Shown here one piece after another: positions 8,350 through 17,327 of a DNA stretch of 64,000 bases (position 1 is the first letter of the stretch; each line of letters begins with the position of its first letter). The stretch is from Bacillus sp. BGMRC 2118 (lineage in GTDB: Bacteria; Bacillota; Bacilli; Bacillales; SA4): positions 124,001-188,000 of the forward strand of contig VTTJ01000006.1 of NCBI GenBank assembly GCA_008364785.1, read 5' to 3'. The notes beneath the pieces were generated by a model. It was not told the origin of the DNA, did no database searches, and saw only the letters and a list, made by a program, of their open reading frames with translations. The position numbers and the translations under genes are program-made.

Positions 8350-9966
8350 TTATACTTCCTTTAAAAGGTCAATATAGTTTGGAAGTTTACCTAATAAATA
8401 TCGAGCAACTTCTTTATCTGTTGCATTATTAATAGTGGTAAGTTCTACTGCATGGAATGATCGACTAATAGTTTGATTTATTTTTGCAACTTCTCTACTA
8501 TTAGCAGCAAGAACCGAACATGCATCATAAGGAGAAATTAAAATATCTGGTCGCTTAGGAAAGCCAGTACAAAAAGCAGTATTATAACCAGGGTACTTTC
8601 CCTTTAAAATCCCTTCATACATAAAAGCTCTAACTGCTCCCTTACTCCAAAATGATTTAAGTTGCTCCTCTGCAAGAGAATCTGTAGAAGCAGCTAAATC
8701 ATCACATCTTTTATTTCGTTTTCTATCCAATGCAGCTCTTCCTGAACCACCTTGACCAATTCTTGTGTGTTCCAGCAAACTGTCCAAAACATTAAGAGCC
8801 AACTTTTGAGACTCTTCAGCTGCTAATAATTTCTTAGCCCAATCATTTGAAAAGATAATTAATCTTAGAGTCATCTCCGATTCCAACATCTGACAATCAT
8901 CTTTTTCACCAAGAACATTTTGGACATATTGTTCGGGAATCGTATACAGAGCAACTAAATCTTTATATTTATAGTCTGCCTCTTCTAGATACTTACCAGC
9001 TAATGTACTTGCAATTTTGTTTGCTTCTTGGAGATTTTGAGTTATAAGAACAAAAGATAATAAGGATTTATTTGCAGGTCTTCCAGTTCTTTGGTCAGAG
9101 TCTGCAAATGCATCATCTACCGCCTCAAATGTCTCCGGAAATGTAGTATCTCCACTAAGGATGTCATATAATTTAGACTTATTTTCTGGTGATGTTTTAT
9201 CAATACAACTCCAATACGAAACGGGATTTAATCTATTTATGTTTCTCCTAACAATATTCTCTTTATCTGTTGAGGTTGGTATTTCAAGGGTCTTAAATTC
9301 ACACATTCCTTTATGCTGGGTTTGACATGTCTCATAAAAAGTTGATAAATATTGTTCATCGTTACCAAGTATAATAAATAAAGTTTTTCTTAAATCTCCC
9401 CTCGCTAATCTTACGAACTGCTGAGCTACATGAGTTGCAACCGAAGATTGTCCTTTCTTTTCAATAAAGTCACTCTCATTCATCTCAGCTAATGATGCGC
9501 CAAAATATGCTCTTTCTGCATTATCTGCAATTACAACCTTAATGCGGTCATTTTCAGCATTTCTTTGTGAGATATCTTTCACCCAATTTTTGTTATCGGT
9601 AGCATCAATTAAATCAGCATTTTTTGTAATAGAGATTAACTCTTCCAAATTTCTTCCAGGTTGAGTTACAATACGGTGCCATAAGTTATTCTTATTATAT
9701 TCGAGTTCCCCTTTTTGAATGTGGGCTTTTGTAATTTCATAATCATTTTTAAGTTTGTCGGCTAACATTGTTTTACCCACACCTTGGGGTCCAAAAATTG
9801 ATAAAGCATATGAAGAGTTACGGACAACAACTCTTTCAAATGACGTTTTTAAAAACGAAATGAAATCATCCCAATGATCTAAATAAATTCTATATGATGA
9901 TTGAAATTTTGGATTAAATCTAATGTCCTCCGCTCTGTCTGGAAATAATATTCGCTTGTATACCAT
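8350..9966 (-). CDS. Uncharacterised P-loop ATPase, possible defence protein
   Basis: This is a 538-residue soluble protein. GPQGVGKT at residues 59-66 is a clear Walker A motif. VVIADNAE near 144-151 fits a degenerate Walker B (hydrophobic strand then Asp), and LFIILGNDE near 215 fits a sensor-1-like strand ending in a polar residue. This suggests an AAA/STAND-like nucleotide-binding fold. The C-terminal 250 residues are mostly helical, with a basic GRAALDRKRNKR stretch and a KRPDILISPYDACS segment that I cannot place. GGAGGAGG precedes the ATG. It is divergent from the caspase-propeller gene across 670 bases of AT-rich DNA. A cytoplasmic switch ATPase in defence or stress signalling is an inference from neighbourhood only. 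Confidence 0.72.
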   Translation of the reverse strand: MVYKRILFPDRAEDIRFNPKFQSSYRIYLDHWDDFISFLKTSFERVVVRNSSYALSIFGPQGVGKTMLADKLKNDYEITKAHIQKGELEYNKNNLWHRIVTQPGRNLEELISITKNADLIDATDNKNWVKDISQRNAENDRIKVVIADNAERAYFGASLAEMNESDFIEKKGQSSVATHVAQQFVRLARGDLRKTLFIILGNDEQYLSTFYETCQTQHKGMCEFKTLEIPTSTDKENIVRRNINRLNPVSYWSCIDKTSPENKSKLYDILSGDTTFPETFEAVDDAFADSDQRTGRPANKSLLSFVLITQNLQEANKIASTLAGKYLEEADYKYKDLVALYTIPEQYVQNVLGEKDDCQMLESEMTLRLIIFSNDWAKKLLAAEESQKLALNVLDSLLEHTRIGQGGSGRAALDRKRNKRCDDLAASTDSLAEEQLKSFWSKGAVRAFMYEGILKGKYPGYNTAFCTGFPKRPDILISPYDACSVLAANSREVAKINQTISRSFHAVELTTINNATDKEVARYLLGKLPNYIDLLKEV

Positions 9967-10636
9967 AATTAGATCCTCCTCCCTAAAAAGTTTGTATATG
10001 TTAAATACATTATACCATCTAGTAATATATATATATAAATTATATAAAAATTATATAATAATGAATTTATATTTGATTCTATTTCATTTTTTCTAATTTA
10101 TTGTTTTTTTATTCTTATTTATATACTATTCTTAATTATTTTACAAAAAGTTCACTTATAAACAATAGAATAAAAGATTTACCTAACCTTGTAGATAATA
10201 ATGACTTTCTACTTTAATAATCTCCTAAAAGTCAATTAGGAAAAATCCCCTTCTTAATTGTTAGACCAATTAACTCCGGATACAAATACACTTAGGAAAA
10301 GCTACCTTTAACTTAAAATTATGCTCTCTTGTTTACTTTCGTTTTCTAAAGAACAATGCTTCTAAATTTATCAATTCTAATTGATAGAGGGACTTAGGAA
10401 TTTAATGATTCTCTTTTACAACAACTAAAGGACTTTACTCTTGTATTGGAAAGATTTGAACTTACATATTTGGGTTTATCTCTTTTGGTGTGAAAATCAA
10501 AAATAACCGAAATTGTTATAACTCCAAACGCTGAAATAAATATTTAGTTTTTCGAGATATTGTTAATTATTACCTCATAATAATTATCATGAATTTCATT
10601 ATTCTTTAACGATGAATTTACTTGAAAGGGGATATT
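9967..10636. other. Long AT-rich divergent promoter region
   Basis: This 670-base gap between the divergent ATPase and caspase genes holds no supported gene. It is extremely AT-rich with runs of TATATA near 10,025. It must contain both promoters, but no single best sigma-A match could be picked out of such biased sequence. The unusual length leaves room for a regulatory RNA or a lost small gene, neither of which I can demonstrate. Confidence 0.5.
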
Positions 10637-12709
10637 ATGAAAAACAAGTCACTTTATATTGGGGTTAATAGGTATATAGATAAGAAATACCCAGAATTAG
10701 AAGCTGTTCGGAATGATGTGAGTGTGCTTAATGAGGTATTAGAAAATTACTTCCCTTCAGAATCATCAACTATAATGATTGAAAATGAAAATACATTAAA
10801 GGAGAATATTGAAACAGCAATAACCAATTTTCTTTTAAATTGTAATGAAACAGACAACTTACTATTGTATTGGGCAGGTCATGGCGAAATACGGGAAATA
10901 GAAAATGGTGAAAAAATAGGTTATTTTGTTTTGAGGGATACGAGAAGAGATTGTATAAATACAGGTATTTCAATGGATTTTGTTAGCAATTTAATCAATA
11001 CATCAAGAGCGAATACTGTAATAGCAATTTTTGATACATGTCATAGTGGTTGGGTAGCAAGAGATAATAACTCATTTAAAGAATATATGAATGAATTCCT
11101 TAAAATAACGGGTACAGGTATTGTAATTTTAACTGCAAGTTCAAAAACACAAAAAGCATACCAAACATTAGATAACAAGCATGGAAGCTTCACTAAGGCT
11201 CTGATTGATGAAATAAAATTTGATGTAATTAATTCAAATCCAATTAGTATTTTTAACTTATACTATAGAGTTTCTCAAAGTCTTCTAAACTTTTATTCAA
11301 AGATAAACATTGAACAAAATCCATGTATAAATGCAAGGGTAGAAGGAGATATAATATTAAATATTACTGATTTTCAACATAAACATAAAATTTCGAATTT
11401 ACACCAATACTCTAATTATGAGGACTTAAAGAAATCAAAAGAATTGTTAAGAATTTTCGATCGAGCTTATTTGAAAGACAAACTTCATTTTAGAGAAATT
11501 TTAGTAGAATCAGGAAACAACGATAAACTATTACCTGCTGGAGTTGCGAGAATTACTCATTATTCTAATCAATACTACTATTTTGAAATTAATTGGGACA
11601 ATTGGGTTATTAGAAGTTTTCTAATGCCTACTATTAAGGGATTATTTATTTATTTAACTGATAATGAAGTGAAAAAGATATATCAGGAAGGGAATAATGT
11701 AAATATATCTATCAAAATTAATTGTATATATGATATTCCCCATATAGATCAAATTGGTTTTGATGCCCAAATTAATGACAAGAAACGATTGTTTGGTTTA
11801 AAAAATCTTGATAGTATCAAAACTATTGAGTTAGGGGAAGTAATACTATTATTACTTTTTATAAATGAAGAAAAAGTAATTGTATTATTAGATAATCATT
11901 GTGTAGTTGTATTAGATTTATTAACTGATAAAAAATACAATTATCAGATCCAACTAAATGATACCTTTAATTTAATAGATGCTAAGTTCTCCAATAATGG
12001 GAGCTACTTGGTTTTATTTGTGGAAATTAATTATATTGAGAAGATAGTAATTTATAAATTTAATGGTAAGGAATTTCATGAATTTAAAGTTTTTGAAACT
12101 GAAGAAATAATTAGAGGATTTTGTTTTATTAATTTACACAATAAGGATTCAATTGTCATTTTATATAAGGATAAAATATGTATAAGAGATATTAATAATT
12201 TATCAGACTATAAAAAAATAAACTTACCTAGACCCCCAAAAAAATTTCTTCATGGACTATTTACTTCAAACTATCAATTAGAGATAAATAATAGTATTTG
12301 CTATGTATTATATAAAGGGAAAATATTAAAGATAAACTTTGAGACAGAGACAATCTCTTTCATAGATATTGAAACTAAAGTAAAGAGAATTATATCAATA
12401 ATTAATGACGACTATATGTTAATTGAAGTTTCTTATGGAATAGTATCCTATAATTTCAAAACGTCCAAGATAAGGAAAGTTAGTAATAATGATCCTCGAA
12501 AGTGCTTAGGTGGATCGAAAGAGTGTTTATATTATATAAAAGAAGAGTTAGGATTAATTTCAATTTTGATAGAAAATTATCATTTAAATAAAACTAATAA
12601 TTTTTCTTTATACGGCTTAACTGAAAGGGTAAAGGATTTGAAAATATCACCAAATGGGGAATATATAATTGTGGGACTAGAAAATGGTGAAATTAGAATA
12701 TACAGGTAA
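10637..12709 (+). CDS. Caspase-like protease fused to a predicted beta-propeller
   Basis: The start is the ATG after GAAAGGGG, giving 690 residues. Residues 1-250 form a peptidase C14 (orthocaspase) domain: first strand SLYIGVNRY, catalytic His82 in LLLYWAGHG, and catalytic Cys135 in VIAIFDTCHSG. Residues 250-400 are a linker domain without known motifs. From about 390 to the end the sequence is a series of beta strands ending in a clear WD40-like blade (VKDLKISPNGEYIIVGLENG), so a propeller of several degenerate blades is likely. No NACHT or other NTPase domain lies between the two, unlike many bacterial caspase-WD40 proteins; the divergent ATPase at 8350 could supply that function in trans. 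No signal peptide. Such proteases commonly act in bacterial stress or antiphage cell death; target unknown. Confidence 0.85.
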   Translation: MKNKSLYIGVNRYIDKKYPELEAVRNDVSVLNEVLENYFPSESSTIMIENENTLKENIETAITNFLLNCNETDNLLLYWAGHGEIREIENGEKIGYFVLRDTRRDCINTGISMDFVSNLINTSRANTVIAIFDTCHSGWVARDNNSFKEYMNEFLKITGTGIVILTASSKTQKAYQTLDNKHGSFTKALIDEIKFDVINSNPISIFNLYYRVSQSLLNFYSKINIEQNPCINARVEGDIILNITDFQHKHKISNLHQYSNYEDLKKSKELLRIFDRAYLKDKLHFREILVESGNNDKLLPAGVARITHYSNQYYYFEINWDNWVIRSFLMPTIKGLFIYLTDNEVKKIYQEGNNVNISIKINCIYDIPHIDQIGFDAQINDKKRLFGLKNLDSIKTIELGEVILLLLFINEEKVIVLLDNHCVVVLDLLTDKKYNYQIQLNDTFNLIDAKFSNNGSYLVLFVEINYIEKIVIYKFNGKEFHEFKVFETEEIIRGFCFINLHNKDSIVILYKDKICIRDINNLSDYKKINLPRPPKKFLHGLFTSNYQLEINNSICYVLYKGKILKINFETETISFIDIETKVKRIISIINDDYMLIEVSYGIVSYNFKTSKIRKVSNNDPRKCLGGSKECLYYIKEELGLISILIENYHLNKTNNFSLYGLTERVKDLKISPNGEYIIVGLENGEIRIYR

Positions 12710-12831
12710 GTTTATTGAAGTAAACACTTTCCCATGTAAAGTGAAGGAATCGTTAAGCAATTCTAAAGATGATATCTCTCAATTATGATAATTAAGTTAT
12801 CCTCTAATTAAATTAGGTCAAATCAAATAAT

Positions 12832-12874
12832 ATCTCTAATAGTATCTATTCAGAACGATAGATACTATTAGGGA
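12832..12874. repeat. Long perfect inverted repeat between convergent genes
   Basis: CTAATAGTATCTAT pairs with ATAGATACTATTAG, extended by outer pairs to about 18, around an eight-base loop. It sits between the convergent caspase and 12892 genes and probably ends transcription in both directions. Neither side has a strong T run, so terminator function is inferred. Confidence 0.6.
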
Positions 12875-12891
12875 TAAAAGAAATTGGTCTT

Positions 12892-13299
12892 TTATTTTTT
12901 TTCTAAGAGAATATATGAATCGTGAGGGATAATTAATGAACTTATCTCCCCAAGTAAATTATCATTCTCAAAAAACATAATTAATACTCCCTCGATAAAG
13001 ATTTGTTTAGGAAGATAGACTCTATCTATTAGCGAGTGAAATTTATTATCTGTTTTATGTGTCCCTGCTTGTATATTAATTATCTGAATTGGTTCACTAT
13101 CATAACCATATTTAATCGCTTTTTTATTAGATGGAATATATTTACTTTTAATTGATTCAATATAATATTGCCGGCATAAAAATTTTAACATTTCAATTTC
13201 AATATTTAAATTATCATTAGACTTAATAATAGTAAGAATGTCATTTGAATATTTACTAATGTCACTACAAAATGTTCTAACTCTGTTGATTTCCTCCAT
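12892..13299 (-). CDS. Hypothetical protein, 135 residues
   Basis: I do not recognise this protein. The N-terminal 50 residues look helical (MEEINRVRTFCSDISKYSND). The C-terminal half is strand-rich, with GTHKTDNKFHSLIDRVYLPK and LIIPHDSYILLEKK. It has no membrane segment or signal peptide. The ribosome binding site is weak (TGGGGCG). It is convergent with the caspase gene and shares the AT-rich base composition of the accessory block, so it was probably acquired with it. Confidence 0.6.
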   Translation of the reverse strand: MEEINRVRTFCSDISKYSNDILTIIKSNDNLNIEIEMLKFLCRQYYIESIKSKYIPSNKKAIKYGYDSEPIQIINIQAGTHKTDNKFHSLIDRVYLPKQIFIEGVLIMFFENDNLLGEISSLIIPHDSYILLEKK

Positions 13300-13376
13300 A
13301 TTATCGCCCCAGTCAATTATCCCACCTTTTATATTTTTTTATTATTATGAATAAAGCAATGTTTTGAGCACCTTAG

Positions 13377-14015
13377 TTGAACGAAGGGTGGGCATCGTAC
13401 TGGCACGGACGAATTCTTCGTGAAATGGACTTAACCTCCGATGAAGTAATTGAATTTGCCAAGCTAAACGCAGGTGTTGTGCAGCCTTCCAAAACCAGCA
13501 TTAATCCTTATTATTTAGGTTTTAAAATGTTTGAAGATATTGAAAAGCGCTGGGATAACCCGACAGAAGAAATGAAAAGGTTAGGTGTGAAGCCGGGGTC
13601 TGGTCGTGAGAAAATGTTCGAGGTACGTGAGATAGAATCTGATATCTCCTTTTTAAGAAACTACTTAACAAAGGATCTCGTCATGAGAGAAGATATGTAC
13701 TTATTCCAAAAGCAGGGGAAGGATTACAAAGTAGTCGACAAAGCTTGGGAACAGGTTCGTGATCAGTTAGTTAACATGAGAGTGAACGGAGGCTTTCCAT
13801 ACATTACTGTAACGGATGGGGATTATCTTAAAAACGGAGAGCTTTACCTGCGCCACTGGTTTGAAGGAATTGAACTTGACCTGAAATATTTAGAGAAGGT
13901 ATTACCTTATATTCAACAATTATGGGGAAGACCGGTTCACATGGAAACCGTCATTGAGAGTAAAGGTGTGCTGTTTACGTATGATGGGAAGGGGCTTCAT
14001 CGGAAATACATTTAA
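13377..14015 (+). pseudogene. spoVR: SpoVR, truncated to the C-terminal part
   Basis: The 212 codons match the C-terminal part of SpoVR, the stage V sporulation protein linked to spore cortex formation. It begins exactly at the conserved NEGWASYWH segment and includes [20 protein letters not shown] and the final GKGLHRKYI. Complete SpoVR is about 470 residues, so the first half or more is missing. A TAG stop lies directly before the first codon and there is no ribosome binding site, so this is not an expressed full gene. Homology begins abruptly at 13,377-13,378, where AT-rich accessory DNA meets sequence of normal composition. This marks the junction of an insertion, deletion or rearrangement. 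Confidence 0.9.
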
Positions 14016-14088
14016 TAAGAGGCAACGAAATTATAGTAGTAACAATGATTAAAGGTTAAAAGCTCCAAAATAACATACCAGATCATAC

Positions 14089-14115
14089 AAAAAGAGCAGG
14101 TCCTCCTGCTCTTTT
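14089..14115. terminator. Bidirectional terminator after spoVR
   Basis: AAAAGAGCAGG and CCTGCTCTTTT pair around TCCT, flanked by A and T runs. It serves both the spoVR remnant and the convergent lipoprotein gene. Confidence 0.88.
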
Positions 14116-14545
14116 AATAATCCACCAAAATATTTTTTAGTATTTGGGAATCTTCTTTATCTAAAGTTCCTAAAGAATTCTTTTCTCTGTCAACAATAGT
14201 TACTGACGTGTCCCCCTGATTAAACCAAATCAAATATTCAAATAAACTTTCTGGCATATTCTTATCGGTTGTGAAGAATAAAGTGACTTTCTTATCTTCT
14301 TTTCTAATCATTTCAACCTTCACATTATGTTCCCACTCTATTCTTGAAAATACTTCTCTTACCGTTTTTATCTTTTCCTTCTCAGTAATGATTGTTTCAT
14401 TATTACCATGTTCAACGGTGGATCCTTGAACATCAACTCTAGTTAGTTGGTTTAAATGAATCTCTCTAGGTGCTTCTTTAGAACATCCAAAAAGAGCAAG
14501 TATAGAAATACTACATACAAATAATATGACAAGATTTCTTTTCAT
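14114..14545 (-). CDS. Small putative lipoprotein
   Basis: This 143-residue protein has a lipoprotein signal: a basic start (MKRN), a hydrophobic core, and a lipobox LALFGC with Cys at residue 21. The mature part contains a TITDKEKI-like strand pair and ends DSQILKNILVDY, a fold often seen in small Bacillus lipoproteins of unknown function. It would be anchored on the outer face of the membrane. The gene stands alone between terminators. No specific role is proposed. Confidence 0.75.
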   Translation of the reverse strand: MKRNLVILFVCSISILALFGCSKEAPREIHLNQLTRVDVQGSTVEHGNNETIITEKEKIKTVREVFSRIEWEHNVKVEMIRKEDKKVTLFFTTDKNMPESLFEYLIWFNQGDTSVTIVDREKNSLGTLDKEDSQILKNILVDY

Positions 14546-14715
14546 TCTACATCCCCCGAAAATTTACTCTTATATGTATATATTCGAGCCTTATTATTTA
14601 AATCCTTTGACATAGTTCAGTATGTAAATTGAATTCAATCACATTATCATTATTGCAAGTATATTTTATATGCAGAATTATATTTGATTTCTGAAATCAA
14701 ATAATCTATTACATC

Positions 14716-14756
14716 AAAAAAAGACAGACCAATATCAGGCTGATTGATCTGTCTTC
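14716..14756 (-). terminator. Terminator of the 14824 gene
   Basis: On the reverse strand AAGACAGA pairs with TCTGTCTT around a partly paired interior and is followed by seven T, about 70 bases beyond the stop at 14824. Confidence 0.75.
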
Positions 14757-14823
14757 TTAGGTGTTTTAGTTAGTACTTCTTTTTTCAAGGAGACATGGTA
14801 ATTTTATAGAGCAGCTATCTCCT

Positions 14824-15282
14824 CTACCTTCTTGAAACTTTATCCACAATAAATTGAACGAAATATAAAATCCATGCTTTCAGTGTAAACAAACTGACAA
14901 GTTGGTATCTTTTCAGACGAACAAGGGAGGCAATTCCCATTTTCCTCAGTACATCTATTAAACAATACGCAAACGCAATATGTATACTCATGTTTAAGGC
15001 TAAGTATCGAAATGGTTTACCAAATGTCAATTTTAATATCCACATTGAGCCAATGAAAAAGGGTCCCCATATCATAGGAAATTCACCGATAAGTCTCGGA
15101 TGAACTCTCTCGTAGAACCACCACCATTTTCTCTTTCTGGCAATGACACTTTCTCCACGTACGAGCAATGCAATAAATAGACTGGCTGGTAAAAAACGAA
15201 TAACATCTCTCTTTTTTAAAAATGAGGCAGTGAGCCAAGAACCTAATAGAGTAAAAATCAATAGAAATTTGATGTTCTTCAT
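14824..15282 (-). CDS. Small membrane protein, unknown function
   Basis: This 152-residue protein has about four hydrophobic segments (residues 5-20, 28-42, 72-90, 96-112) and a conserved-looking cytoplasmic loop, RKRKWWWFYERVHPRLIGE. The pattern matches short multi-pass membrane proteins common in Bacillus. The gene is monocistronic with its own terminator. I cannot assign a function. Confidence 0.7.
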   Translation of the reverse strand: MKNIKFLLIFTLLGSWLTASFLKKRDVIRFLPASLFIALLVRGESVIARKRKWWWFYERVHPRLIGEFPMIWGPFFIGSMWILKLTFGKPFRYLALNMSIHIAFAYCLIDVLRKMGIASLVRLKRYQLVSLFTLKAWILYFVQFIVDKVSRR

Positions 15283-15517
15283 GAAATGATCTCCTATAAA
15301 CTTTATATATTCATTTTTGCCAGGAATTTTATAAAAATACTTAAGAGACAGAAATCAAGTTGATTAGTAGAACATAAAAAATGCCATATCTTGTATAATG
15401 GTTATGGAATAAACGGGAACGATTGAATGTAAGGTCAATATGAGTATTGTCAGAATGTAGCGAGAGACATCTATACTTTTAGGGGTAATGGGTATTTCCA
15501 TGTGAGGAGTAGTTGAT

Positions 15518-16528
15518 ATGGAGTTGAAGATGATTTGTGCTAATTGGGAGATAGGGGATGTTATAGATATAAAAGAAATTAATCAGGGCTTTATGAATAA
15601 GACCTATTCTTTAGTTACAGAAGGTAATCAATCTTACATATTACGACTATATGAGAGTGAAAGTGATGTTGGTAAAGTTAGACGAGAGTATGAAATCCTT
15701 CATTATTTACGTAACTGCCTGCTCCCTTTTGAAGTTCCCATTTTTATCAGTAATAAAATGGGTGATTATGTATTTCAATTAAATGAAATCATTGCTGTTA
15801 TAATGCCACGTATAAAAGGAGTAAACCTTGATTATTCCAATGGAACTCAAGCCTATGAAGCGGGGAAGTCACTGGGGGAATTAACAAAACAACTTGGTCA
15901 GATAGAAAAAGGTAAATTTAGTGAATACGGTGAGAATGTTACATACGATCAGTTTCGCTTTTTCCATCCGTCCATTAAAGACATAAATCAAATTATAAGG
16001 AAATTGCCGACAACAGACACAAAGATACAAGAATTATTAACTATCTTCCAACAGCTTGATAAGGAAGTTGAATATTACTATCCGTTACTTCCGAAACAGT
16101 ACATTCATGGTGACTATACATCAGGTAATGTATTGTGCAGTAATGATCAGATAAACGGAATCATAGATTTTGAATTTTATTGTTATGATGTTCGTCATAT
16201 GGATTTGGCCATTGCTATAGGCGGAGGTCCAAGCGCATTATGGGAACTAGACCCGACCTTATCAAATATAAGTATGTTAATAGAAGGATATAATTCTAGT
16301 GTTTCATTAACAGAAGTAGAACTATTGTCTATTCCGTTTCTGATAAGGCTGAGGCGAGCAGCAATGTTTGTATATTTTACAGCAAGGTATCTAGAGGGGC
16401 TTGATAGTGAGGGATGGATGAGGGGGATTATTGATTGGGTACTCACAAGTGAACAGTGGCTAACATCAAATAAAGATGAACTAATACGTACGATAATTGC
16501 GGCAGGCACCAGGAGAGCACAAAATTAA
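15518..16528 (+). CDS. APH/homoserine kinase II-family phosphotransferase
   Basis: This 336-residue protein has the protein-kinase-like fold of aminoglycoside and choline kinases. An N-terminal glycine-rich strand (INQGFMNKTYSL) precedes the catalytic Brenner motif HGDYTSGNVL near residue 203 and the metal-binding IIDFEF near 220. The layout fits the ThrB2/CotS-like branch, which phosphorylates small hydroxyl substrates with ATP in the cytoplasm. The next gene is 93 bases away and is an ABC ATPase, so no operon partner suggests the substrate. The start follows GAGGAGTAGTTGAT. Confidence 0.8.
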   Translation: MELKMICANWEIGDVIDIKEINQGFMNKTYSLVTEGNQSYILRLYESESDVGKVRREYEILHYLRNCLLPFEVPIFISNKMGDYVFQLNEIIAVIMPRIKGVNLDYSNGTQAYEAGKSLGELTKQLGQIEKGKFSEYGENVTYDQFRFFHPSIKDINQIIRKLPTTDTKIQELLTIFQQLDKEVEYYYPLLPKQYIHGDYTSGNVLCSNDQINGIIDFEFYCYDVRHMDLAIAIGGGPSALWELDPTLSNISMLIEGYNSSVSLTEVELLSIPFLIRLRRAAMFVYFTARYLEGLDSEGWMRGIIDWVLTSEQWLTSNKDELIRTIIAAGTRRAQN

Positions 16529-16621
16529 CACAATTTATTCAGTGGGGAGTTATTCAAAAAATAGTAAAAAAGTAAAACATTTTCATCTTTAAAACGTAAA
16601 TAAGCCTGAGGGGGGATATAT

Positions 16622-17326
16622 GTGACGTTGTTAGATGTAAAAATACAAGCCGCTGGCTATGAAATGAACAAGGCTACGATTAAAGATATTCAATTCTCGG
16701 TGGAAAAGGGAGAACTAATTGGGTTAATAGGGCCAAATGGTGCGGGGAAGAGCACAACCATTAAAACAATTTTGGGCCTACTTGAGAATGTTGAAGGTAG
16801 TGTTACATATGGTACAGAATCAAACTATTCCTATATACCCGAACGTCCAATCTTTTATGATGACCTGACTCTTTGGGAACATCTTGATTTTGTGGCAGCC
16901 GTAGAGGGCATGGATGATCATGAATATAAAAAGAATGCGGTACAATTATTAGAAAAGTACAAGCTTATTGAACATGCACATGAATTTCCGACAAAGTATT
17001 CAAAAGGTATGCAGCAAAAAGCAATGCTCATCTTAGCTATGATTACTAATCCATCTTTATATATTATTGACGAGCCGTTTATGGGGCTTGATCCGAATGC
17101 AATGAAATTATTTCTTGATTCCATTAGAACTGAGTTGAATAATGGTGCAGGTGTACTCATGTCAACACACGTATTAGATACAGCTGAAAAGATCTGTGAC
17201 TCATTCATTATGATACATCAAGGTACCATTGTTGCAAAGGGTACTCTGGATGAAATACGAAGGCAGTGTCAATTGCCATCTGGTTCCCTGTATGACTGCT
17301 TCCATTTACTTGCAGAGGTTTCATAA
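16622..17326 (+). CDS. EcsA-like ABC transporter ATP-binding protein
   Basis: This 234-residue ABC ATPase has Walker A GPNGAGKST, the phrase YIPERPIFYDDLTLWEHLDF typical of EcsA, a diverged signature (YSKGMQQKAM), and Walker B LYIIDEPFMGLDP. It starts at GTG after GAGGGGG. EcsA works with the membrane protein EcsB; in Bacillus the pair affects protein secretion, intramembrane proteolysis by RasP, and competence. Sequence similarity suggests an EcsA paralogue and not necessarily the main copy, since EcsC is encoded 21 kb away. It is one base upstream of its permease. Confidence 0.88.
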   Translation: MTLLDVKIQAAGYEMNKATIKDIQFSVEKGELIGLIGPNGAGKSTTIKTILGLLENVEGSVTYGTESNYSYIPERPIFYDDLTLWEHLDFVAAVEGMDDHEYKKNAVQLLEKYKLIEHAHEFPTKYSKGMQQKAMLILAMITNPSLYIIDEPFMGLDPNAMKLFLDSIRTELNNGAGVLMSTHVLDTAEKICDSFIMIHQGTIVAKGTLDEIRRQCQLPSGSLYDCFHLLAEVS

Positions 17327-17327
17327 T

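Noticed and set aside
1..13376. Prophage or integrative conjugative element
   Set aside because: No integrase, capsid, terminase, relaxase or replication gene is present; only composition and the spoVR junction suggest foreign origin.
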